Shown piece after piece: positions 37,081-45,846 of a stretch of 59,010 bases of DNA. Made by a program: the position numbers and the translations under genes. Below the pieces are notes generated by a model. It saw only the letters and a program-made list of their open reading frames with translations, made no database searches and was not told the DNA's origin. How positions within the stretch are numbered: position 1 is the stretch's first letter; the number at the start of each line of letters is the position of its first letter. Source of the stretch: JAGOEF01 sp029564465 (GTDB taxonomy: Bacteria; Bacteroidota; Bacteroidia; Bacteroidales; ML635J-15); the NCBI GenBank assembly GCA_029564465.1, contig JAKQPY010000008.1, forward strand, positions 1-59,010, written 5' to 3'.

Positions 37081-38410
37081 TTATGCAAAAATGGTCTGAA
37101 ATGGTTTCCGCATCGTTTTCGCGAAATTCGTTGATTATCATTTTATCTGACATAGAATTCAGATAATTCAGAAATCGTGGATTCACAAGTACATCGGGAA
37201 TACCCATGGCTACTTGTGTTATTTTATGATCATTCTCTGATAGGCCGACAGTTAATTTCTTCCTTAAGAGTTCAATAATCTGCATTCGTAGTGCGCTGAT
37301 TTCCTGGGGGGATACAAGGGTCCGTATGCGTTCCCTCATGCGTACCTGCCAGTTTTCGAGCAATGCAATCAGCGACGTGAAAAAACTGATATTCTTATTA
37401 GCTTGATCTGTATTTGTTTGTGTAAACTCAATGCTTTTGTAGCAGGCAATAAGTTCGCTGAGACTACTGTCATCCAAAGACCACAGCGCTTGTTTCCATG
37501 GTTTCAGCACGGTGTTGAAGTTAAAATACCAGCCCTGTAGATTGCATGTTTCAACTATCTGGGGAATGTCGCGCATATTAATGATCATCGGACAAACCGT
37601 AATGGTAAAAACAGTTCCCCGTATTTCACAGATTTCAGCAAACCGGTGAATATTTTGCATGGTTATATTTAAATCGGCGCCTTTCCTTATGGCAGAATAA
37701 GTTTCGGGTACCAGGCTGTCAATCGAAACGGTAATATTAAAACGACCTTTTTTAAGTAGCGATTCAATCCGCTCGTTAAATACAGTGCCATTTGTTGTAA
37801 TATTAATAATTATTTCAGGATTAATTTCGATGAAACGATTCCAGATACGATAATACGCATTAATAAGGAAAGGTTCTCCACCGGTGAAAACGGCATGTTT
37901 TAAATACGGGATGAATTCATCCAATTGCTTGATGAATTCATCATCATAAATGTATTTTTCTTTTGAATGTTCAACCATCCTTGCCTTTTGAATCGTTGAT
38001 GAGAGGCTTGCATCGCACATAATACAGGCAAGATTGCATGTGTTTTCCAGCGAAAAGTCCATGAGTACCGGATAAGCATTTGAATTGGATTCCAGATGGT
38101 CAAACGAACGAGCAATCACATTCGAAAAATTTCCGTCATAAAAAGGGGCTGCGCAAAAACTACAGGATTCCGGTATTCGAAATTGCTTCATCGATTTGCG
38201 CATGTTAACCAACTCGTTACTGAACCAAATTTCTTTCAGACTTTTATCTTTGAGAAACTGGAAATCGATATGGTGACAGCATACCTGAACCCATCCGTTC
38301 CGGTGAAATCGCAATGCGGTAAATGGTGCGTTGCAAAACCGGTCATGGTTGCGTTTTTCGCGCTGCGAATTGTAATTTCTGATGTTTTTATTCCGGAATC
38401 TGTACAGCAT
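37064..38410 (-). CDS. Radical SAM protein with N-terminal twitch domain
   Basis: A 448-residue paralogue starting at ATG. N-terminal Cys set: C26, C44-C45 (WVQVCCHHIDF), C83 and C86 (CSFC). The radical SAM motif CNLACIMC is at residues 125-132, then FTGGEPFLINAYYRIW, INITTNGTVFN and VSIDSLVPETY. The C-terminal part is helical. It overlaps the next minus-strand gene by 17 bp, so the two are translationally coupled and may form a functional pair. A -7 element lies 18 bp upstream. Confidence 0.9.
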   Translation of the reverse strand: MLYRFRNKNIRNYNSQREKRNHDRFCNAPFTALRFHRNGWVQVCCHHIDFQFLKDKSLKEIWFSNELVNMRKSMKQFRIPESCSFCAAPFYDGNFSNVIARSFDHLESNSNAYPVLMDFSLENTCNLACIMCDASLSSTIQKARMVEHSKEKYIYDDEFIKQLDEFIPYLKHAVFTGGEPFLINAYYRIWNRFIEINPEIIINITTNGTVFNERIESLLKKGRFNITVSIDSLVPETYSAIRKGADLNITMQNIHRFAEICEIRGTVFTITVCPMIINMRDIPQIVETCNLQGWYFNFNTVLKPWKQALWSLDDSSLSELIACYKSIEFTQTNTDQANKNISFFTSLIALLENWQVRMRERIRTLVSPQEISALRMQIIELLRKKLTVGLSENDHKITQVAMGIPDVLVNPRFLNYLNSMSDKMIINEFRENDAETISDHFCIIAFNL

Positions 38411-38427
38411 AGTAATTTTAGTTGCTA

Positions 38428-38435
38428 CAAATTTA
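38428..38435 (-). promoter_or_regulatory. Bacteroidota -7 element TAAATTTG
   Basis: Exact TAnnTTTG match on the minus strand, 17 bp before the ATG of the two coupled twitch radical SAM genes, in an 88-bp divergent intergenic space. No matching -33 TTTG at standard spacing. Confidence 0.4.
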
Positions 38436-38498
38436 ACATAATTACACGTTGGGGTATTGTTGCAATCTCATTTTTATTGTAACTTGCCATAAAAAACA

Positions 38499-39812
38499 AT
38501 GTTATTGTTCAACGCTGAAACAATTTGTAAAGCAGCAGAGTATTCAATGCTTTTTCAGCCCTCCGGTGAAGTGTTGCCCTGTCATTATAACCGCGGTTAT
38601 ATTTTAGGGAAATATCCCGACAATAGTATTCGAGAAATATGGCATGGAAAGAAGAGGGAAGAGCTGATTAAGTCAATAAAAAGAAATTTTTATCACCATG
38701 GTTGTTTCCAATGCAAAACTGATTCAGAAAATGGACTTACTCATTCGGTTGGAAAAAACAAATATTTATATGTAAAGACTAATAACAAGAATTTTCCGTC
38801 ATTAATGGAGTTTCAGCTTGATAACATTTGTAATCTTGAATGCATCATGTGTTCAGGTGAATATTCGTCAAAAATCAGGCAGAACATCGAAAAAGGCGAT
38901 AAATACATAAGTCCTTACGACGACAGGTTTGTTGAGCAGCTTGAGCCTTTCATCCCTTTTCTTGAGCAGGCAGTTTTTACCGGAGGTGAACCATTTCTTT
39001 TTCCTATATACTATAAAATATGGGACTTAATTGGAAAAATAAAGCCCGAACTACAAATCTTTGTTTCCACAAACGGGACGGTACTTAATGATAAAGTAAA
39101 GCATTATCTGAACAAGTTAAACTTCAATTTTACTATTTCAATCGATTCAATTAATGAAGAGACCTATTGTAAAATAAGAAGAAATGCAAAACTTGATGAT
39201 ACGCTAAATAATATAGATTTCTTTATTAAATATTCAAATGACCGAAACGCATCCTTAAACATTAAGTGTTTGGTTCTTCCGCAAAACTATACAGATATAC
39301 CGGATATGATTGAGTATTTTAATAAACAACAAATCAATGTTTTACCAAAGTTGGCACACTTACCTTTGTACACTTCGATGAGCAGCCTTGCAAATGATGA
39401 TTTAAATAAAGTTATTAAAGTCCTGAGTTCAACTGGTTTTACTCCCGACTCAGCTACAACAGTTCATAATAGAAACAGACTTAATGAAATTATCCGTCAG
39501 ATTGAGTTAATTACAATGAGAAATACATTTGATGGCAATACATTTGTAGATTTGACTGTAGAGGATTTAAAGCAAATGCTTGAATTTCATATCCTTGCCG
39601 GGCTAAAGAACTTTGATAAAAGTGCAATAAGAGATTTCTCTTATTATCAAAACATTGTAAATATTTTGTATGTGAGCATTAACCAAGAGTTTCAACTTAA
39701 GAAAGCCTTGATTAATTTTTTAAAGCTTTCTCCGGAGTTTATTATTAATGAATTCCATCGGAATAACACGGAAAAGCTGATTGCGCGATTTCGACAACTT
39801 AATATAAGTTGA
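38499..39812 (+). CDS. Radical SAM protein with N-terminal twitch domain
   Basis: A 437-residue member of the same family on the opposite strand. The N-terminal Cys set is C10, C28 (VLPCHYN, a single Cys where the paralogues have a pair), C69 and C72 (CFQC). The radical SAM motif CNLECIMC is at residues 111-118, then FTGGEPFLFPIYYKIW, IFVSTNGTVLN and ISIDSINEETY. Its N-terminus is shorter than in the paralogues. It is transcribed away from the minus-strand pair. Confidence 0.9.
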   Translation: MLLFNAETICKAAEYSMLFQPSGEVLPCHYNRGYILGKYPDNSIREIWHGKKREELIKSIKRNFYHHGCFQCKTDSENGLTHSVGKNKYLYVKTNNKNFPSLMEFQLDNICNLECIMCSGEYSSKIRQNIEKGDKYISPYDDRFVEQLEPFIPFLEQAVFTGGEPFLFPIYYKIWDLIGKIKPELQIFVSTNGTVLNDKVKHYLNKLNFNFTISIDSINEETYCKIRRNAKLDDTLNNIDFFIKYSNDRNASLNIKCLVLPQNYTDIPDMIEYFNKQQINVLPKLAHLPLYTSMSSLANDDLNKVIKVLSSTGFTPDSATTVHNRNRLNEIIRQIELITMRNTFDGNTFVDLTVEDLKQMLEFHILAGLKNFDKSAIRDFSYYQNIVNILYVSINQEFQLKKALINFLKLSPEFIINEFHRNNTEKLIARFRQLNIS

Positions 39813-39909
39813 CAAATAATAATTTTCCTTTTTATTTTTGCTTTTAAATCAGACAAAATTTTTTGGATGAGAGAAAAATTGGGTAGTACATTTTAAAACT
39901 TTACAAATT

Positions 39910-40503
39910 ATGCTAATAGTAGGAGCAGGAAACCTGGGTGTTCATATGCTTGACCAGTTAATTCAAAATGCTTATGGTAAGGAGATAGCGTTTTATGATG
40001 ATAATTTGTCTTTACCCGATACACTTTATAACCAATATAGGATAATCAAGAATCCAATTGTGTTACGTGAGTTTTTACAACAGGAACATGATTATATTAC
40101 TGCAGTTGGGCATTCGCGACTCCGGGAGAAATTGACACATAAGATTTCAACATTTGGGGGTGTTTTAACTTCCATTATTTCAAAAAACAGTTTAATAATC
40201 TCAACTTTTTCAACTATTGGCTGCGGTTGTTTTCTACAGGCAGGGTGTGCTGTCTCGCACGACGTTGAAATAGGTGAATCTTGTATTATGCATTCTAATA
40301 CTTTGATTAGTCACGGCGTACGCATAGGAAAATATGTTACTATTGGTCCTAATGTTACAATTTTAAAAAACGTCATTATTGAAGATTACACGACACTTGG
40401 CCCAAATGTAACAATAATGCCCAATGTAAGAATAGGTGCAAATGCCTTGATATCATTAGGTTTAACAGTAAATGACGATGTGGTTAAGAACCAGACTATG
40501 TAA
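39910..40503 (+). CDS. NeuD-like sugar O/N-acyltransferase (hexapeptide repeat)
   Basis: A 197-residue protein with an N-terminal PglD/NeuD nucleotide-binding-like part (LIVGAGNLGVHMLDQL, FYDDNLSLPD) and a C-terminal left-handed beta helix of hexapeptide repeats (AGCAVSHDVEIGESCIM, GKYVTIGPNVTILK, TTLGPNVTIMPN, GANALISLG). Such enzymes move acetyl or other acyl groups from acyl-CoA to a sugar amine or hydroxyl. The usual catalytic His appears in CAVSHDVEIG. It ends 8 bp inside the convergent SPASM radical SAM gene. Confidence 0.88.
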   Translation: MLIVGAGNLGVHMLDQLIQNAYGKEIAFYDDNLSLPDTLYNQYRIIKNPIVLREFLQQEHDYITAVGHSRLREKLTHKISTFGGVLTSIISKNSLIISTFSTIGCGCFLQAGCAVSHDVEIGESCIMHSNTLISHGVRIGKYVTIGPNVTILKNVIIEDYTTLGPNVTIMPNVRIGANALISLGLTVNDDVVKNQTM

Positions 40504-41623
40504 TATTATTTTTGTCTTCGCCGAAAAGACTACTAAATTTAGTCATTATCTGGTATTTTCTGAATTCTCGACTGGTTTGTGATTCAAGTTCATTCAATTC
40601 AATTGGACTTAATTCATCGATGAAGCAGGTTGGGTCTTCTGCAAAAACATCGCCCGAGGTATATAGTGCCATAGCGCGACATCCTCCACATGTAAACTTG
40701 AATTTGCAAGTGCCGCACTTTCCTCCTAGATTTTCTCGTCTAACAATTTTAGAGAACAGCTCCGATTCGAACAATATGTCACGTAAATCTTTTTCGAGAA
40801 CATTTCCACCACTTACGTGGTCAAGCAGGAGAGGACAAGGTGCTACCTCTCCTTGTGCATTTATTCCGTAAAGAGATCCCACCCAGCATCCCACCGAAGG
40901 ATTAGTCGGTATTAGTACTTCGGTTTCCTCTGTTCGGCTAATGGAGTGGTAATCAGCCGGATTTAGGAAAAAAGGAGTATAACTGAAATATCCTCTAAAG
41001 TAGTTTGTTAATGCTGGGTGAATAATGCTTTTCATATCGTTCTTGTCGAACATCATGTTTTGGCAAGGGTGCGACCTGGGAATAACCGGAAGTCTGTTGA
41101 ATGGCAGTTTAAGTTCATCAATTGTACGAAATATTGTTTCAACTTCGTCGAGGTTGTATTTTCCGATGGTAACTGTTATGTTTACGGCGAGTCCATTGTT
41201 CTGTATCAATTGAATGGTTCTCAATGTTGACTCTAAGGCTATGTCACGGGTTTGATTGTTCAGGCCTTCCACCGAGTTAATGCCCATCGAGAAAACCACA
41301 CTATCGCCACAAATCGATCTCACTTTATCGATAACCGTTTGATTAATTGTGGTTCCATTGGTAACAATCATGCATTTGAAACCGGTTTTTGCTGAAAATT
41401 CAAGTATATCGTATGCATCGGGCCGACACAAAAATTCTCCACCCGAAAACTCAATGTGTCTTGTACCCAGTTCCCATGCCGGAACCAGAATGCGCGAAAC
41501 TATTAGGTCGAATGGAATATCATTACTCTTTTTTTCCTTTGATGAGTTGGTCATGCAGTATTGGCATGATAAATTACAATTGGCGGTGGCTTCCAGATAA
41601 AGTGTATGAAATAATGGTAACAT
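40496..41623 (-). CDS. Radical SAM protein with C-terminal SPASM domain
   Basis: About 375 residues from the ATG at 41623. A TTG at 41665 is also in frame, but it is part of the -7 promoter element, so the shorter form is preferred. The radical SAM motif CNLSCQYC is near residues 16-23, followed by FSGGEFLCRPDAYDIL and VTNGTTIN. The C-terminal SPASM cysteines read CGTCKFKFTCGGC with further Cys upstream (GCWVGS, APCPLL) and downstream (PTC). SPASM enzymes often modify peptides but also act on sugars and other small molecules. It is divergent from the acyl-ACP module. Confidence 0.9.
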   Translation of the reverse strand: MLPLFHTLYLEATANCNLSCQYCMTNSSKEKKSNDIPFDLIVSRILVPAWELGTRHIEFSGGEFLCRPDAYDILEFSAKTGFKCMIVTNGTTINQTVIDKVRSICGDSVVFSMGINSVEGLNNQTRDIALESTLRTIQLIQNNGLAVNITVTIGKYNLDEVETIFRTIDELKLPFNRLPVIPRSHPCQNMMFDKNDMKSIIHPALTNYFRGYFSYTPFFLNPADYHSISRTEETEVLIPTNPSVGCWVGSLYGINAQGEVAPCPLLLDHVSGGNVLEKDLRDILFESELFSKIVRRENLGGKCGTCKFKFTCGGCRAMALYTSGDVFAEDPTCFIDELSPIELNELESQTSREFRKYQIMTKFSSLFGEDKNNIT

Positions 41624-41648
41624 CAATTGGCTACTAAAAATCAACTCA

Positions 41649-41680
41649 TTTGTTTCGTTTGGCAAATTTAGTTATTTTTG
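41649..41680 (+). promoter_or_regulatory. Bacteroidota promoter (TTTG, 20 bp, TATTTTTG) for the acyl-ACP module
   Basis: TTTG at 41649-41652 and TATTTTTG at 41673-41680 with a 20-bp spacer match the Bacteroidota consensus at both elements. The -7 is 24 bp before the ATG of the FabL-like gene. It probably drives the reductase-dehydratase-ketosynthase-ACP genes. Confidence 0.65.
41663..41670 (-). promoter_or_regulatory. Bacteroidota -7 element TAAATTTG for the SPASM radical SAM gene
   Basis: Exact minus-strand TAnnTTTG lying inside the spacer of the plus-strand promoter at 41649-41680. Two divergent RNA polymerase sites would overlap, so the two transcripts may exclude each other. The element contains the in-frame TTG at 41665, which argues against that codon as a start. 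Confidence 0.45.
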
Positions 41681-41704
41681 TCTTAAAGCTGATGATTTTG
41701 CAAC

Positions 41705-42508
41705 ATGGATTTAAATAATAAGTGGGCGATAGTGTTAGGTGGCTCTGGGGGGTTAGGTTTTAGCGCAGCTAAACTGTTGTCGGATAACGGTTATAATCTG
41801 ATTTTGGTGTTTCGCGAGCGAAAAGTCAGGGAACAAAAATTTTTACAATCGTTAAATACCGAATTAAAACAAGGAACCAAAACAATTTGTTTCAATGGGA
41901 ATGTTGCCGATCAGAAATTTTTAGTACACATAATAAATGAATTACAGCATCATCATTACAATGTGTCTGGTAATATTGCGCTTTTGTTACATGCGGTAGC
42001 CGATGGAAATCTCAAACCGGTAGTTTCTTCAACTTACAGTCAACAGGCTCTTACGACCGATGAATACCAATACACTATTGCCACCATGGGGTTAAGCTTT
42101 GGTGCTTTTATACAGTCTTTATTCGAGAATAAAATGTTTTCCTCTCATGCTTCGGCCGTTGCTATTACCAGCGAAGGAAGTAAGGTGGTGTTGCCCGATT
42201 ATGCTGCTGTAGGTGCAGCCAAAGCAGTACTCGAGACTTCGATGAAGTATTTCGCTGTTAAGCTTGGGAGGCATGGTGTACGCGTTAACCTGATAAATGC
42301 TGGAATTACCGACACCGAAGCCCTGAAGAAGTTTCCTGCCTATAGTACAATAATCCATAAAGCTCGGCTACGTAACCCAATGGGTAGAATCACCCAGTGC
42401 GACGATGTGGCACAGGTAGTGCTTTTTTTGGCAGGTGAGGGTGCTTTATTCGTTAATGGAACTGTGATTAATGTTGATGGAGGAGAGCAATGGGTTGCCT
42501 ATGAGTAA
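41705..42508 (+). CDS. SDR reductase, FabL-like enoyl-ACP reductase
   Basis: A 267-residue short-chain dehydrogenase. The cofactor motif is GGSGGLGFSAAK. The active-site pair is Tyr166 and Lys173 in YAAVGAAK, spaced Y-x6-K as in enoyl-ACP reductases of the FabI/FabL type rather than Y-x3-K of ordinary ketoacyl reductases. The following ITDTEALKKFP resembles the FabL region after the active site. It would reduce the 2-enoyl-ACP formed by the next gene product. A 3-ketoacyl reductase role is the alternative. It overlaps the dehydratase gene by 8 bp. Confidence 0.8.
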   Translation: MDLNNKWAIVLGGSGGLGFSAAKLLSDNGYNLILVFRERKVREQKFLQSLNTELKQGTKTICFNGNVADQKFLVHIINELQHHHYNVSGNIALLLHAVADGNLKPVVSSTYSQQALTTDEYQYTIATMGLSFGAFIQSLFENKMFSSHASAVAITSEGSKVVLPDYAAVGAAKAVLETSMKYFAVKLGRHGVRVNLINAGITDTEALKKFPAYSTIIHKARLRNPMGRITQCDDVAQVVLFLAGEGALFVNGTVINVDGGEQWVAYE

Positions 42509-42935
42509 TGATTTAGACATATTAGGTGCATTACCTTATGGCCTTAATTTTAAGTTTGTCGACAAAATATTGTCGGTAGATAAAAATAGCCTGTTAGCCC
42601 AATATACTTTTAGACAAGATTCCATTTTTTACTGTGATCATTTTATTGATTATCCGGTAGTTCCAGGAGCGTTAATTGTCGAATCTATGGGACAGGCCGG
42701 TCTTGTTTGCCATGCAATTTATTTGATGAAACCTGAAGAAAACTGTTTTATCCCATTGCTAACATTCGTAAATGTTGAGTTTATGAACGTACTAGGTTTC
42801 GGTAATGAATGCTTGATTACAGGAAAACCTGTTCGAATGCGGAATAATTATCTCGAATCAGAAGTAGTTCTCAAAAGCGGAGATTTGATTATTGCGAGAA
42901 TGAAAGCTGGCGTTTCGCTCATCAATCGAAAATAA
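42501..42935 (+). CDS. FabZ-like 3-hydroxyacyl-ACP dehydratase
   Basis: A hot-dog-fold protein of 144 residues from the ATG at 42501, which overlaps the previous stop (ATGAGTAA). The catalytic pair is His47 and Glu61 in DHFIDYPVVPGALIVESMGQAG, matching the FabZ motif HFPGxPVxPGVLxxEAMAQ closely. It would dehydrate 3-hydroxyacyl-ACP. The family is sure; the chain length and natural substrate are not. It lies 15 bp before the ketosynthase gene. Confidence 0.9.
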   Translation: MSNDLDILGALPYGLNFKFVDKILSVDKNSLLAQYTFRQDSIFYCDHFIDYPVVPGALIVESMGQAGLVCHAIYLMKPEENCFIPLLTFVNVEFMNVLGFGNECLITGKPVRMRNNYLESEVVLKSGDLIIARMKAGVSLINRK

Positions 42936-42950
42936 ATATTCTTTGGCAAA

Positions 42951-44246
42951 ATGAAATTGGAAAAAGATATACGTTGCAGAAAACGCGTTGTTATTTCTGG
43001 GTTGGGTGTAGTATCGCCCATTGGTAGTAATCTGCATGATTTTCGCAATGCCTTGATTAATGGTAGTTCTGGAATTAATTATATCCCGGAGTTTGCACAG
43101 TTTTATTTAAATTGCAAATTGGCTGGTGTTCCCGAAATAAGTGAAAGTGGAAACAAATGGCTCGAAAAATATAAACTTCACGAAGCCGATATATCAATCA
43201 GGTACGCTGTGGTTGCAGCAGTGGAAGCATGGATTGATGCCGGACTTCCCGTTCCCGATTTCTACGACAATCTTGTTCGTGAAAATGCCGGAGCTATAAT
43301 TGGAACCTGTTTTGGTGGAGTCGAAATTTTCTCGCGAAAAGTATTTCCGTATGTTCAAAGTCAAAAAGCTAAGTTTTTAGGAAGTCAGATTATTGAGCAT
43401 TGGATGGTGAATGGAGCTAGTTCGGCAGTTGCTGGAATTTTGGCTCTTGCCAACCAGACTACTGCTCTTTCATCAGCCTGTGCTACTGGCACCGAGGCCA
43501 TCGTTATGGCAAGTGAAAGAATCGCTTCGGGGCAGGCTGAAATTATGCTTGCTGGTGGAACTGAACCATATTCCCCCTATTCTGTAGCCGGTTTTGATTC
43601 AATGAGGCTGTTGAATCGGAGTTCTAATGATAATCCAAAGGCGGCAAGCCGTCCAATGAGCAAAACTGCTGCAGGTTTTGTACCTGGATTTGGTTCAGGG
43701 ATATTAGTACTCGAAGAACTGAATCATGCGTTGAATCGAAATGCACGAATTTATTGCGAGATCATAGGCGGTCACATTAACTCCGGTGGGCAACGAAATG
43801 GAGGCAGCATGACGGCCCCTTCTTCTGTAAGGGTGGTAGATTGCATAACAAAGGCATTACAGCAGGCGGAGGTCGATGGTAAAAGTATTGATCTTGTTTG
43901 TGGCCATCTGTCGGGAACTATTGCTGATAAAATTGAAATTGCAAATTGGATGTCAGCGCTGCAGACAATGGAACCTCCGTATATTAATTCGTTGAAATCG
44001 CTTACAGGCCACTTACTTGGTGCTGCAGGTGCTGTCGAAAGTATTGCTGCTGTGGTACAGCTATATGAGGGTTTTGTTCATCCCTCGCTTAACAGCGAGG
44101 ACTTGCACCCCGAAATAGAAACAATTATTCCCCGAAATAAAGTGCCTCTGGAAGCAATCGAAAGTATTCCGATTAAATATGTGGCAAAAGCCGGTTTTGG
44201 TTTTGGAGATGTGAATGCATGTATTGTGTTGAAAAAAAACAATTAA
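42951..44246 (+). CDS. Beta-ketoacyl-ACP synthase (FabF/KAS II-like)
   Basis: A 431-residue condensing enzyme with an intact Cys-His-His set: Cys177 in SSACATGTEA, His319 in CGHLSGTIADK (place of AHGTSTxxND in FabF) and His354 in SLTGHLLGAAGAVES. The start VVISGLGVVSPIGSN is typical. The His319 region differs from the housekeeping HGTST form, which suggests a specialised substrate. It sits between the dehydratase and the ACP gene in one transcript. Confidence 0.92.
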   Translation: MKLEKDIRCRKRVVISGLGVVSPIGSNLHDFRNALINGSSGINYIPEFAQFYLNCKLAGVPEISESGNKWLEKYKLHEADISIRYAVVAAVEAWIDAGLPVPDFYDNLVRENAGAIIGTCFGGVEIFSRKVFPYVQSQKAKFLGSQIIEHWMVNGASSAVAGILALANQTTALSSACATGTEAIVMASERIASGQAEIMLAGGTEPYSPYSVAGFDSMRLLNRSSNDNPKAASRPMSKTAAGFVPGFGSGILVLEELNHALNRNARIYCEIIGGHINSGGQRNGGSMTAPSSVRVVDCITKALQQAEVDGKSIDLVCGHLSGTIADKIEIANWMSALQTMEPPYINSLKSLTGHLLGAAGAVESIAAVVQLYEGFVHPSLNSEDLHPEIETIIPRNKVPLEAIESIPIKYVAKAGFGFGDVNACIVLKKNN

Positions 44247-44264
44247 TTTTGGAAAAAAAATAAT

Positions 44265-44501
44265 ATGCAAAAAGATAGATTGAAAGTTCTTGAAATATTA
44301 AGAAAATACACTTTTAATGATAATGTTTGGGAAGGGTATAACGATGATTTTCATGTTACCAAAGATTTGAAAATTAATTCAGCCAGAATGGTTGATATCG
44401 TGCTTGACCTTGAGGAATCGTTCGGAATCCAGATTAGTGATGAGGAATTAAACCAGTTAAATTCTGTTAATGATATTCTCAATCTATTACGGAACAAGTA
44501 A
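44265..44501 (+). CDS. Acyl carrier protein
   Basis: A 78-residue acidic helical protein. The phosphopantetheine site is Ser39 in DLKINSARMVDIV (compare DLGADSLDTVEL of AcpP, with Asn-Ser in place of Asp-Ser). The next helix reads DLEESFGIQISDEEL, as usual. This is a dedicated carrier for the neighbouring ketosynthase, dehydratase and reductase rather than the housekeeping AcpP, judging by its divergent motif and its location. Confidence 0.9.
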   Translation: MQKDRLKVLEILRKYTFNDNVWEGYNDDFHVTKDLKINSARMVDIVLDLEESFGIQISDEELNQLNSVNDILNLLRNK

Positions 44502-44566
44502 TTGACTGACTCAAGGTATTTATTTTTAATCAAAAAAGTATTAATTTAAACTTTAAAATCTTTTAC

Positions 44567-45784
44567 GTGTTTATTTCTTTTTATTTTAAAATTTTTGCTG
44601 CTTTATTTATTCTACTTTCATTTAGCTTAGTTTCTCGAAGTCAATCGAATATTGCCACAAAACAAACTCCAAATGCCATTTCGATCGTCAACACCGGGCA
44701 TCGTAATTTAATTGTTAAGCCCCGCTGGTCTCAGGGTTTTTGGGAGTCCGACAAACAACTGATTAAATTTATTAATACCAATTACAGCAATACAGATTTG
44801 AAGTTCGATTACCAGAAAGCCTGGGCATTTATTTGTGATTATTCCTGGGATGCAGTGAATCCTTTGGTTCACGAAAACGTAAATAATAGCATTCTAGGTT
44901 TTGTGAATTCCGAAGGTTGGGGTCTTTGTGACGACAAGGCTAACATATTGGCGAAGATTTGGAAACGGATGGGATATGATGCCCGTTTATATGGTATTGG
45001 TGGACATGTGGTTCCCGAAATATGGGTTAATGGTCGTTGGGAGATGTGGGATCCAACATATCGAACCTATTATGTTAATGAGAAAGGTGATGTACTGGGA
45101 GTCGCTGAACTTGAAAAAAATCCGCACTATATAACAAAACCCATAAAAAAGATTCGTGGCAATGTAATGATTTTACGGCACGTAGCTAACTCAAAGAAAA
45201 CAGCAGCCCAATTCAGTAGTGCAGACAATAACCAAATCTTTGATTTTTCGATGGAACGAAACGACAGCGTTTTTCATAATATTTTGGTAATACCTGCGGG
45301 AGCTGAAATAGTTTTTCCTTACTATTCGGGTCTTCCCATATATAGTATTTCCGATAACAAAAAGAGTAATCAGGTAAGATATACCAACCTGATGCTTTCG
45401 CTGCCGCCCGGTTACACCGGCTATATAAGCTATCCCTTGATATTTCATGGGTTTTCGTCAGTTTCAGCGGTTGAAGTCGCCATAAACGGAACCCCTGTGG
45501 AGTGTCGTAAGAATTTAGAATATTACGAAACGAATTTTGGTGTTAAAACAATTCAAATTAAGCACAATCCCGATGGAGTTAATTTGTTTTTTCTGGTGAA
45601 TCCACGTATTGTAAATCCGGCGGTGAACGATACAAGCTTTAATATCGGATTAAAATCGTCTGAAATTATTGTATCGCGTATTCACATAAAGGGAAAACAC
45701 AACCCGGAATTTCCTTTCATTGATGAGAACCCGGTGGTATTCTTATTAAAAACATTGCGCTTGTATTGCCGGAACCACCATTAA
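44567..45784 (+). CDS. Secreted transglutaminase-like protein
   Basis: A 405-residue protein beginning at GTG, with a signal peptide (FAALFILLSFSLVSRSQS, cleaved near residue 25). The transglutaminase-like triad is visible: Cys121 in GWGLCDDKANIL, His147 in GGHVVPEIW and Asp162 in MWDPTYRTYY. The C-terminal half is beta-rich. Such domains act as proteases, peptide N-glycanases or cross-linkers, and some bacterial ones work on cell-wall or glycan amides. The substrate is unknown. It lies 65 bp after the ACP gene. Confidence 0.85.
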   Translation: MFISFYFKIFAALFILLSFSLVSRSQSNIATKQTPNAISIVNTGHRNLIVKPRWSQGFWESDKQLIKFINTNYSNTDLKFDYQKAWAFICDYSWDAVNPLVHENVNNSILGFVNSEGWGLCDDKANILAKIWKRMGYDARLYGIGGHVVPEIWVNGRWEMWDPTYRTYYVNEKGDVLGVAELEKNPHYITKPIKKIRGNVMILRHVANSKKTAAQFSSADNNQIFDFSMERNDSVFHNILVIPAGAEIVFPYYSGLPIYSISDNKKSNQVRYTNLMLSLPPGYTGYISYPLIFHGFSSVSAVEVAINGTPVECRKNLEYYETNFGVKTIQIKHNPDGVNLFFLVNPRIVNPAVNDTSFNIGLKSSEIIVSRIHIKGKHNPEFPFIDENPVVFLLKTLRLYCRNHH

Positions 45785-45846
45785 CAAAATTCTTCGGCGA
45801 ATTAAAAGAAGTTTGTATTTTCGAACGAAAACACTAAATTGCGTAC

